Below, piece after piece: positions 45,169 to 52,900 of a stretch of 64,000 nt of DNA. Numbering within the stretch: the stretch's first letter is position 1; every line of letters begins with the position of its first letter. This DNA is from Variovorax brevis. Lineage in GTDB: Bacteria > Pseudomonadota > Gammaproteobacteria > Burkholderiales > Burkholderiaceae_C. The stretch covers positions 62,001 to 126,000 of the forward strand of contig NZ_JASZYG010000009.1 of the NCBI RefSeq assembly GCF_030317105.1. Reading direction: 5' to 3'. The notes beneath the pieces are model-generated. The model saw only the letters and a list, made by a program, of their open reading frames with translations. It searched no databases and had not been told where the DNA came from. The position numbers and the translations under genes are program-made.

Positions 45169-45240
45169 ACGATTTTTCGGTTGCGGTGAAAAAAACTTGT
45201 GGTGAATCGCAGTGCCGGAACAGGGCTCGCAGCGCAAAAG

Positions 45241-45273
45241 AAAAACCCGCCGGCGCGGGTCGCGCGGGCGGGT
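45241..45273 (-). terminator. Intrinsic terminator after the second repeat-protein gene
   Basis: On the - strand the stem ACCCGCC/GGCGGGT (45273-45267 with 45251-45245) with GC-rich inner pairing, then a T-run from 45245. Nearly identical to the terminator at 44433. Confidence 0.85.
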
Positions 45274-45306
45274 CGGGTGCAGCCCTGGAACGGGGCAGAA
45301 CAAGAC

Positions 45307-45879
45307 TTACTTGGCAACGCCGATGCTTTGCTCGGCGGTGGAGAGGAAGCCGCTCGCGGTGTTGGACGAGTTCGTCGCGATGACCGTCGAGTTCCTCAAC
45401 ACACCATTGCCTTGCGCCCCGCCGATTTGTTGGTTGGCGGTGGACAGGAAGCCGGAGGCCCGGTTGGTGGCGCCGTTGGCGATCACCGTCGAGTTCTCCA
45501 CCTTGCCGTTGCCCTTGGCAAAGCCAACTTCCTGGTTGGCCGTGCTGAGGAAGCCCGAAGCAGCGTTGGTCAGGTTGGTGCCGATGACCGTGCTGTTCTT
45601 GATCTCGCCATTTTGCGTGGCGCGGCCGACGCTCTGGTTGGCCGTCGACAGGAAGCCGGAGGCGCTGTTGTTGGCGTTGGTGGCGATCACGGTGCTGTTG
45701 GTGATCTTGCCGTTTTGCTCAGCCACGCCGATGTTCTGGCGTGCGGTGGACAGGAAGCCGGAGGCGCTGTTGGTTGACCCGTTGGACAGCACGGTGGAGC
45801 CCACGATTTCGCCGGCCATGGAGGCAGCGCAGGCGAGACCGAGAGCGATGACGACGGAAGCCTTGCGAACAACTTGCAT
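45307..45879 (-). CDS. Secreted five-repeat protein 2 (candidate curli-like subunit)
   Basis: Paralogue of the 44499 gene with the same 190-residue length, the same signal peptide (MQVVRKASVV start) and five 34-residue repeats in register. Differences cluster at defined repeat positions: SST or STA for SSA, and Asn to Ser or Thr near the loop. The ATG at 45879 follows AAGGAG; the longer upstream frame has no coding character. The two genes with promoter, leader and terminator form a tandem duplication of about 810 bp. They could be major and minor subunits, as with CsgA and CsgB. Confidence 0.85.
   Translation of the reverse strand: MQVVRKASVVIALGLACAASMAGEIVGSTVLSNGSTNSASGFLSTARQNIGVAEQNGKITNSTVIATNANNSASGFLSTANQSVGRATQNGEIKNSTVIGTNLTNAASGFLSTANQEVGFAKGNGKVENSTVIANGATNRASGFLSTANQQIGGAQGNGVLRNSTVIATNSSNTASGFLSTAEQSIGVAK
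45310..45810 (-). repeat. Five tandem 102-bp coding repeats in repeat protein 2
   Basis: Same architecture as 44502-45002, with corresponding units more alike between the two genes than adjacent units are within a gene, so the internal repeats arose before the gene duplication. Confidence 0.85.
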
Positions 45880-45945
45880 GATGAACTCCTTGATGGGATG
45901 ACAGGGTTTTGGTGAGGCTTGCGGAATTGCTTGCCTTCCGCCCCA

Positions 45946-45975
45946 TGGGTTGCGGCGCGTTCGAATCCGGTTCAA
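45946..45975 (-). promoter_or_regulatory. ECF-type promoter motif before repeat protein 2
   Basis: On the - strand TTGAACC (45975-45969), 15 bases, GCAACCCA (45953-45946), 67 bases before the ATG at 45879. Confidence 0.75.
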
Positions 45976-46018
45976 AGTGATTTCGTGCAGACGGCATGCG
46001 GGCGTAGGATCGATTGCG

Positions 46019-46963
46019 ATGGCTGAACCTTCACCCCATCCACCACGCCTGACCGGCCTGCGCGGCGCCTGGAGCGCGCTGCGCAATTTCGGGTTGGTGA
46101 ACCTGGGCGCATCGGGCACGGCCGAACACGACAGCTTCACGGCCAGCGATGGTCAGGTGGTGCCCGTGTATGTGCTCGGCAAGGGACCGCCATTGGTGCT
46201 GGTGCATGGCGTCGGTTGCTCGCATCGCGACTGGATGCCGGTGGCGCGGCGGCTGGCGCAGCGCCACTGCGTGCTCGCATGGGACGCACGCGGCCACGGC
46301 AGTTGCCGTCCGGTGCGCGGCAGCATCACGCTGGCGCGGCTGGCGACCGACCTCGCCGAGATGCTCGACCACTTCGGGCTGCAGCGCTCCGTACTGGTCG
46401 GACACTCCATGGGTGCCCTCGCGCTGATGCAATATTTGCAGGTCTATGGCACGCAACGGGTTGCGGCGGTCACCCTGGTCGACCAGTCGCCGCGCATCGT
46501 GACGGACGACGACTGGCGCCTGGGCCTCTTCGGCGGCTGCAGCGCGGCAATGCTGTCGGGATTGATCGCAGGCGCGCGCCGCGACTTGGCCGAGACGCTG
46601 CTCAACGAAGTCGGCGCGCTGGGAGGCGACTGGCTGCGGCGGCAGCTCGGTGACCAGGCGCCGCTCGGCCGTTTGCTGCGCCGCCGCCTGGGACGCATCG
46701 ACTTGCAGCCACTGCTGGACCTCGCCGAGTCGATGGCACAGGCCGACTTCCGTGCTTCGCTGTCGCGCATGGACGCACCCTTGCTGGTCGTGCTCGGGGC
46801 GCGCAGCCCGCACTACGCCGGTCTGCCGCTCGATGCCTGGTATCGCGACACGGTAAAGCATGCGCAAATCCTGATCTACCCGCATGCCGGCCATTCGCCG
46901 CATGTGAGCGAGCCCTTGCGTTTCGCGCGCGAACTCGAACGATTCCTGCTCGACCACGCTTGA
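46019..46963 (+). CDS. Alpha/beta hydrolase
   Basis: Protein of 314 residues with the alpha/beta hydrolase fold: oxyanion-region VLVHGVGCSHRDW, nucleophile elbow VGHSMGA with Ser130, and the late His in HAGHSPHVSEP. There is no signal peptide, so it is probably cytoplasmic. The substrate is unknown. The ATG at 46019 is weakly preceded by AGGAT; it diverges from repeat gene 2. Confidence 0.85.
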   Translation: MAEPSPHPPRLTGLRGAWSALRNFGLVNLGASGTAEHDSFTASDGQVVPVYVLGKGPPLVLVHGVGCSHRDWMPVARRLAQRHCVLAWDARGHGSCRPVRGSITLARLATDLAEMLDHFGLQRSVLVGHSMGALALMQYLQVYGTQRVAAVTLVDQSPRIVTDDDWRLGLFGGCSAAMLSGLIAGARRDLAETLLNEVGALGGDWLRRQLGDQAPLGRLLRRRLGRIDLQPLLDLAESMAQADFRASLSRMDAPLLVVLGARSPHYAGLPLDAWYRDTVKHAQILIYPHAGHSPHVSEPLRFARELERFLLDHA

Positions 46964-47072
46964 GGTCCCTCCGCATCGGAAAATTCCGGAAACCCGTCAA
47001 CCCTCAAGAATGAGGATGAAGGCGCGCCGCGTTTCCGCCCCAATGGAGATGGACCAACCAAGAGGAATTCAC

Positions 47073-47435
47073 ATGAAGCTGCACGAACATTTGATTGCCG
47101 TTGCATTGGCCCTCGGCGCCGGCCATGCCTGGGCCAACGATGTGCCGCTCAGCAACGACCAGATCCAGTCCGACATCATTGGCAAGACCATCGTGTGGAA
47201 GCTGGACGATGGCAAGAACTATGAGCTCCAACTTGCGCCAGGCGGCAAGGCCACGGTTTCGGGGCCGTACAACGATGTTGGTACATGGCGCATGAATGGC
47301 GAAGGCAGCTACTGCACGAGATGGAACAAGCAGACGCTGGCCGAGAATTGCGTCCAGATCGTCCGGCGTGATGGCGCGCTGACCTCCTTGCGCATGGATG
47401 GCAGTTTTCGCGGAACGGTCGTGAGCGTGAAATAG
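47073..47435 (+). CDS. Small secreted protein of unknown function (120 aa)
   Basis: Protein of 120 residues after a good AAGAGG site: a signal peptide (cleavage near AWAND), then a small beta-rich domain (IVWKLDDGKNYELQLAPGG, GTWRMNGEGSYCTRW, ENCVQIVRRDG) with two cysteines that may form a disulfide. I do not recognise the family; the pattern resembles small lipocalin-like or DUF995-type periplasmic proteins. Confidence 0.75.
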   Translation: MKLHEHLIAVALALGAGHAWANDVPLSNDQIQSDIIGKTIVWKLDDGKNYELQLAPGGKATVSGPYNDVGTWRMNGEGSYCTRWNKQTLAENCVQIVRRDGALTSLRMDGSFRGTVVSVK

Positions 47436-47478
47436 TCTGGAAGCGGCGTCCAACCGGGCGTCTCCCCCAGCAGCCTTT

Positions 47479-48297
47479 TTAGCCGCAGCGCCCCTTGTCG
47501 TCCGACTTGAAGCAGAAGTCGGCCGTCAGGCTCGACGACTCCCAGGGCACCTGCACGCGGCCGGTGTCTTCGGCCACCGCAATGCGCACCCGCTTGAAGA
47601 GCTGTTCGATCTGCAGTCCCGGCGTCGACATGTTGGCCAGCAGGTGGCGCGCATAGACGCTGTGCTCGCTGTTGGCGCCATCGAGTGCCACGCCGTTCGG
47701 CGCGGTCGAGAAGGCGACCAGCGTGCCCACGGGCGCATCGAGCGTCGCCAAGCCACCGGGCGTCGCACCACGGAATTTCAGGCGCCTTCCATCGGGGCCC
47801 ACGATGACGCCACCGGCGAAGGGGTTCACCCGGCAGGCGTCGAGCACCACGATGTTGGCGCCGGTGCGGATGGCGCTGAGCCGGTCGACGAACTCGCCGA
47901 CGTCCGCGCTCTGCTGCTGGATTTCCTCTTCCGATTTCGGGTCGGCGTCGATGGGCACGAGGTAGTTTCGGCCCTTCACCTGGACGCCGTGGCCGGCATA
48001 GAACAGCATGCGCACCGCCGCCTTGGGGGCACGCATCGAAAACTCGCGCAGCGACTCGATCAGGTCCGCCAGTTTCGTGTTCTGGCGCAGCGTGACGTCG
48101 TAGCCCAGGCCACGCAGCGCCGAAGCGACGGCGCTGGCGTCGCCGGGAGGATTCTTCAGCGGTGCGGCGCGATAGGCGCCGTTGCCGATCACCAGCGCGA
48201 TGCGCGGGGTGTCGACGGCGTTGGCGGTACCGAAGGGCAGTGCTGCGGCGCCCAACGCGCAGCGCAGCAGCACACGGCGGGTCAACAGCGGGGTCAT
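47479..48297 (-). CDS. Caspase-like (peptidase C14) secreted protein
   Basis: Protein of 272 residues. A signal sequence with a twin Arg (TRRVLLRCALGAAALPFG) is followed by a caspase-like domain: IALVIGNGAYRAAPLKNPP, LFYAGHGVQVKG with His103, VVLDACRVNPF with Cys155, and LVAFSTAPNGVALDG. Both catalytic residues are in place. It lies 6 bases after the anti-sigma gene and should be co-transcribed with it. It is related to the caspase half of the 39014 fusion but has no TssJ domain. Proteolysis of an envelope regulator such as the anti-sigma factor is one possible role; this is speculation. Confidence 0.88.
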   Translation of the reverse strand: MTPLLTRRVLLRCALGAAALPFGTANAVDTPRIALVIGNGAYRAAPLKNPPGDASAVASALRGLGYDVTLRQNTKLADLIESLREFSMRAPKAAVRMLFYAGHGVQVKGRNYLVPIDADPKSEEEIQQQSADVGEFVDRLSAIRTGANIVVLDACRVNPFAGGVIVGPDGRRLKFRGATPGGLATLDAPVGTLVAFSTAPNGVALDGANSEHSVYARHLLANMSTPGLQIEQLFKRVRIAVAEDTGRVQVPWESSSLTADFCFKSDDKGRCG

Positions 48298-48303
48298 GGC
48301 CGC

Positions 48304-48921
48304 TTACTCCTTGGGCGGGACACCGGGCGCCAGCGAGGCGGCCTGGACGATCGGCGCGGTCTTCACGCGGGCGAGTGCCGCGGCTTCGCTGCCCGCCGGC
48401 ACGCGCAGGTAGTAGTCGCCGAGCTGGCCCGGGCCGCCGGCCAGTTCGCCCTGCACCTGCACCAGCAGCATGCGGATGTCGGTCTCCTTGGCGTCCGGCG
48501 CGAAGCTGACTTTCAGCATCGGGCCCTCTTCGACGCGAACCGCGTGCAGTGCGCGGATCTCGGACTCGTTGTCGCGAACGCTGCCCAGCAGGTTCATGAT
48601 CACGCCGCCCTGCACCGCGACGACCGCCAGCGCGGCCAAGGCGTAGCTCGGGCGCATGCCGAAGTTGCCGAAGAAGGCGCCGATGCGCTCGGCAAAGGTC
48701 GGGCGGTCGCCCTGGATCAGGCGCATGGCGCGGGCCAGGCCGATGGTGGCCGGCACGGCCGGGGCGTTTTCCTGCACGCGTGCCTGCAGCGAGCGATACC
48801 AGTCCAGCTCGCGCTGGGCCTCGGGATGCTGTTGGAGGTAGGTTTCGACCCAGGCGCGGTCTTCGGCGCCCAGCGAGCCGTTGGCGTACCAGGGGAGCAG
48901 TTCTTCAAAACGTTCGTTCAT
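48304..48921 (-). CDS. Anti-sigma factor, membrane bound
   Basis: Protein of 205 residues with the N-terminal plan of anti-sigma factors (FEELLPWYANGSLGAEDRAW, YLQQHPEAQREL), no zinc-binding His/Cys set, one membrane segment (residues 112-132, ALAALAVVAVQGGVIMNLL) and a periplasmic domain of about 70 residues. It lies downstream of the ECF sigma gene and should bind that factor. A promoter motif of the proposed regulon lies 170 bases upstream, which would make the anti-sigma part of a negative loop. Confidence 0.82.
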   Translation of the reverse strand: MNERFEELLPWYANGSLGAEDRAWVETYLQQHPEAQRELDWYRSLQARVQENAPAVPATIGLARAMRLIQGDRPTFAERIGAFFGNFGMRPSYALAALAVVAVQGGVIMNLLGSVRDNESEIRALHAVRVEEGPMLKVSFAPDAKETDIRMLLVQVQGELAGGPGQLGDYYLRVPAGSEAAALARVKTAPIVQAASLAPGVPPKE

Positions 48922-49091
48922 GATGCGTGTGCTCCCGTGGTAACGGTCGCACACGGGCGGTGCGGCGACGGTGAAAAGTTCTCGACCATGGTGATCACCA
49001 GAAATCCTTGGCTCCTGCGAGCCCCTTGACTGACCCGATCGTTGTCCGTCAGACCCCGATCAACCTGCACGGGGCATGCCCGTGTCGCCTC

Positions 49092-49121
49092 TGGGTTGCG
49101 CGGGGTTTGCGGATGGTTCAA
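49092..49121 (-). promoter_or_regulatory. ECF-type promoter motif before the anti-sigma/caspase genes
   Basis: On the - strand TTGAACC (49121-49115), 15 bases, GCAACCCA (49099-49092). It sits between the sigma gene stop and the anti-sigma start, leaving a 170-base leader with no clear gene. Confidence 0.65.
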
Positions 49122-49158
49122 ATTATTTTTCTGCGCGCTTGTCAATTCGGCCAAAAGT

Positions 49159-49755
49159 TCAGGATGCAAGCGCGCCACGGGCGTTTGGACTACCACCTTC
49201 GCTGCGCAACAGGGACTGCAGGCAATTCTTGATCTTCTGGCGGGCGTGGAACAGCCGGGTCTTGACGGTGCCCTCGGGGCAGTTCTGCACCTCCGCCACT
49301 TCCGACACGCTCATGCCCTCGTAGAACACCAGGTGCAGGCATTCGCGATGCTCGTCCGACAGCTTGCCCATGCAGTGCTGCACGCCTTCGCGCCGTTGCT
49401 TGTCCGCCAGTTCCGCGTAGCCGTCGGGCGTGTCCGAGGCGGCAGTGTCGGCAATGTCGTCGAGGTCGCCGTGCACCTCGTCGGGCCGGCGGGCGCGGTA
49501 GACCATCAGCGCCTTGCGGCGTGCGATGCCGATGAGCCAGGTGGAAAACTGGGAGTCGCCCCGAAAGCGGTCGGGGTGGCGCCAGACCTCGTAGAGCGTG
49601 TCCACCAACACCTCTTCGGCCCGCGCGTGGTCATTCAGCATGTTGAGCACATAGGCGAACACCTTGCGGCTGAACGCCTTGTACAGCTGGCGAAACGCGG
49701 CCTGGTCTTCGCGGCCGATGCGTACGAGCAACTGTTTGACCTCGTCGTTGTCCAT
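49159..49755 (-). CDS. RNA polymerase ECF sigma factor
   Basis: Protein of 198 residues. Region 2 (residues 20-90) includes AFRQLYKAFSRKVFAYVL, AEEVLVDTLYEVWR and FSTWLIGIARRKAL. Region 4 (residues 130-180) includes LSDEHRECLHLVFYEGMSVS and GTVKTRLFHARQKIK. The ATG at 49755 starts just before region 2; upstream sequence is not sigma-like. It is the natural candidate to read the TTGAACC-N15-GCAACCCA promoters of this region. I found no copy of the motif before its own gene. Confidence 0.92.
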   Translation of the reverse strand: MDNDEVKQLLVRIGREDQAAFRQLYKAFSRKVFAYVLNMLNDHARAEEVLVDTLYEVWRHPDRFRGDSQFSTWLIGIARRKALMVYRARRPDEVHGDLDDIADTAASDTPDGYAELADKQRREGVQHCMGKLSDEHRECLHLVFYEGMSVSEVAEVQNCPEGTVKTRLFHARQKIKNCLQSLLRSEGGSPNARGALAS

Positions 49756-49890
49756 GCGGGCGGTGGCGTGAGGTGACGATGAACGCAATATAGCGTTTCT
49801 GGTTGATGCATAGCGGTCCTCATGGCAGGGACGCACGCACGTATCTGGTCCGGCCAGATGCCTGTCGCGGTGTAACGAAATATCACGCGC

Positions 49891-49907
49891 CTTAAGCCGA
49901 TCTTAAG
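49891..49907 (+). promoter_or_regulatory. PmrA/QseB-box-like site upstream of the RTX peroxidase gene
   Basis: CTTAAG (49891-49896), five bases, CTTAAG (49902-49907): two half-sites 11 bases apart, which fits the published PmrA/QseB-type box (CTTAA repeat with N5 spacing). It lies 78 bases before the ATG at 49985 in the 229-base gap between the divergent sigma and RTX genes. A response regulator of that family is encoded at 61671. Confidence 0.55.
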
Positions 49908-49984
49908 AACTCGCGCTGAGACTGATTGCAGCAAAAGTAACCCTTTTGCACTACCCACATATTCAAACCAGAGGAGACCGCGAC

Positions 49985-52900
49985 ATGTCAGTTACCGTCA
50001 ATCAGGCAGACCTCGAATTCATCCTTGCGCAGATCAAGATTGCTGAAGCGCATGCCGCGGGGCAGCCTCTTTTTGGGCCCGGTGGACTGGTGCCCGCGTA
50101 CAACGTGAGCTTTGGTCTGCGGACGGTGGACGGCACGTACAACAACCTGCTGCATGAAACCTGGGGCGCGGCCGACCAGCAGTTTCCAACGCTCATGGAC
50201 CCGGTGTACCGGCCCGCCGACGGCACCCCGTTCGACCCGGACGGCGCCGGCCCCGCACCCGCCATGCCGACGCAGGCCACCTACCTGCCGAGCAACAACC
50301 CGAACTCGCTCGTTTTCGACTCGAGCCTGCGCACCACCTCCAACCTGATCGTTGACCAGACGCTGGGCAACCCGGCCGCGATCCTGACGGCACTGGACCG
50401 CGCCGGTTCGGCCAACCCGATGGATGACCTTCAAGCGGTCACCGCGATCTACCAGACCTTCAAGCCTGCGTCCGATGCCGAATACCTGGCGCGCGTGGCC
50501 GCGGACAACGCCCGCGCCGCCGCCGAGGCCCTGGGCGACGGCGACCCCAACACGCCGCCCACCGTCGAGGAGCAGGCCGCCCTCGATGCCGCCGCTGCCG
50601 CGGCCGACGCGCACACCGCCGCACTCGCAACGCTGGACGCCGCCCGCGCCGTGCGCGACGCCGCCGTGGAGCCCTTCGGCATCGTGATGGAAGGCGACAA
50701 CGTCAGCCTGCCCAACATCTCGCCGGACGTTGGCCTGTCGGCCTCCTTCAACTCCTGGTTCACCCTCTTCGGCCAGTTCTTCGACCACGGCCTGGACCTG
50801 GTCAACAAGGGCGGCAGCGGCACGGTGTTCGTTCCCCTGCAACCGGACGATCCGCTCTACGTGGAAGGCAGCCACACCAACTTCATGGTGCTGACGCGCG
50901 CGACCGTGTCCGCAGGGCCTGATGGCGTGATGAACACGGCTGACGACGTGCGGCCGGTGAACACCACCACCGCTTTCGTCGACCAGAACCAGACCTACAC
51001 CTCGCATTCCTCGCACCAGGTGTTCCTGCGCCAGTACGTTCTGAACTCTGACGGCCAGCCCGTGGCGACCGGCAAGCTCATCGAAGGCGGCAACGGCGGC
51101 ATGGCGACATGGGGCGAGGTCAAGGCGCAAGCCAAGGCCATGCTCGGCGTCGAGCTGACCGACTTCGACGTGGGCAGCGTGCCGTTGCTCCGCACCGACC
51201 AGTACGGCAACTTCATTCCCGACCCGACGACAGGCTTTGCGCAAGTCATCACCGGCATCGGCCTCGATGGCATTCCGAACACCGCCGACGACGTCACCGT
51301 CTCCGGGACGCCGGACGCGCCCGTCAACCCGACGACCGCGCTCGCGCTGCGCACCGGCCACGCCTTCCTGGCCGACATCGCGCACGAAGCCGTGCCCATC
51401 GGCAAGATCGCCGACGGCGACATCACCATCGGCCTGGGCAACCCCGGCAATGGTGACACCGAGTACGACAACGAACTGCTCGACGCCCACTTCATTGCGG
51501 GCGACGGACGCGTGAACGAAAACATCGGCCTCACGGCGGTGCACCACGTCTTCCATGCCGAGCACAACCGCATGGTCGACCTCAACAAGGAAGTGATCCT
51601 GTCGACCGCAGCGGGTGGCGACCTCGACTTCCTCAACGAATGGCTGGTAGAAGACGTGGACGCAGTGCCGGCGGACCTCAGCACGCTGGTGTGGGACGGC
51701 GAGCGCCTGTTCCAGTCCGCCAAGTTCACCACCGAGATGCAGTACCAGCATCTGGTGTTCGAGGAGTTTGCGCGCAAGGTGCAGCCGCAGATCAACCCCT
51801 TCGTGGTGCCTGACGGCTTCGACGTCACCATCGATCCGTCGATCGTGGCCGAGTTCGCGCACGTGGTGTACCGCTTCGGCCACTCGATGCTCACCGAGTC
51901 CATCGACCGCTTCGACCCCAACTTCAACCCGAACGACATCGGCCTGATCCAGGGCTTCCTGAATCCTGTCGCGTTCGACAACCAGCATGCGATCACCGAC
52001 GACGTGGCCGCCGGCGCGATCATCCGCGGCATGACGCGGCAGGTCGGCAACGAGATCGACGAGTTCGTGACCAGCGCGCTGCGCAACAACCTGCTGGGCC
52101 TGCCGCTCGACCTGGCGACCATCAACCTGGCGCGTGGCCGTGACACGGGCGTGCCTTCGCTCAACGCGGCGCGCCGCCAGTTCTATGACGCGACCAACAA
52201 CGCGGCCGAACTGCGTCCGTACGACAGCTGGGTCGACTTTGCGGGCAACCTCAAGCACGAAGCGTCGATCATCAACTTCATCGCGGCCTACGGCAATCAC
52301 GACCTGATCAAGGGCCAGGCGACCATCCAGGGCAAGCGCGATGCCGCACTGACGATCATCACCGGCGCATCGGTCGGCGGCCTCGAAGTTCCGGCAGACG
52401 CGGAAGACTTCCTCAACGGCATCGGCGCCTACGGCGCGGGCAATGCCCTGGGCGGCCTGGACAACGTCGACCTGTGGATCGGCGGCCTCGCGGAGAAGAT
52501 CCTGCCCTTCGGCGGCATGCTGGGCTCGACCTTCAACTTCGTGTTCGAGCAGCAGATGGAAAGCCTGCAGAACGGCGACCGCTTCTACTACCTGCAGCGC
52601 CTGGACGGCCTGCATCTCTTTGGCGAAATGGAGAACAACTCCTTTGCCGAGATGATCATGACCAACACGAACGCGACGCACCTGCCGTCGGACGTGTTCT
52701 CGACGCCGGGCCTCGCGCTCGAAGTGGATCCGACAAGGCAATACAACGACCTGGACGGCGATGGCGACCTGGAGCAGAACGATCCGTCCGGCGGCGGCAT
52801 CCTCACACCGCTGGTGGTGCGCAACAACCCCGCCACGGCCGGCCCGGACACCAACTACCTGAAGTACACCGGCGACCAGCACGTGGTGCTTGGCGGCACA

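Noticed and set aside
44502..45810. CRISPR-like array suggested by regular DNA repeats
   Set aside because: The repeats are contiguous 102-bp coding units without unique spacers and no cas genes are near; they encode protein repeats.
46031..46957. A 308-codon - strand frame opposite the alpha/beta hydrolase
   Set aside because: The hydrolase frame has the GHSMG elbow and catalytic His; the other frame is its shadow.
46975..47010. Possible regulon motif before the small secreted protein at 47073 (GTCAACCC)
   Set aside because: No TTGAACC-like box lies 15 bases upstream.
49908..49956. Possible seventh regulon motif before the RTX gene (AAGAACT followed by GCAGCAA or GTAACCC)
   Set aside because: Both boxes deviate and the spacing is not 15; the PmrA-box-like site is a better explanation for this promoter.
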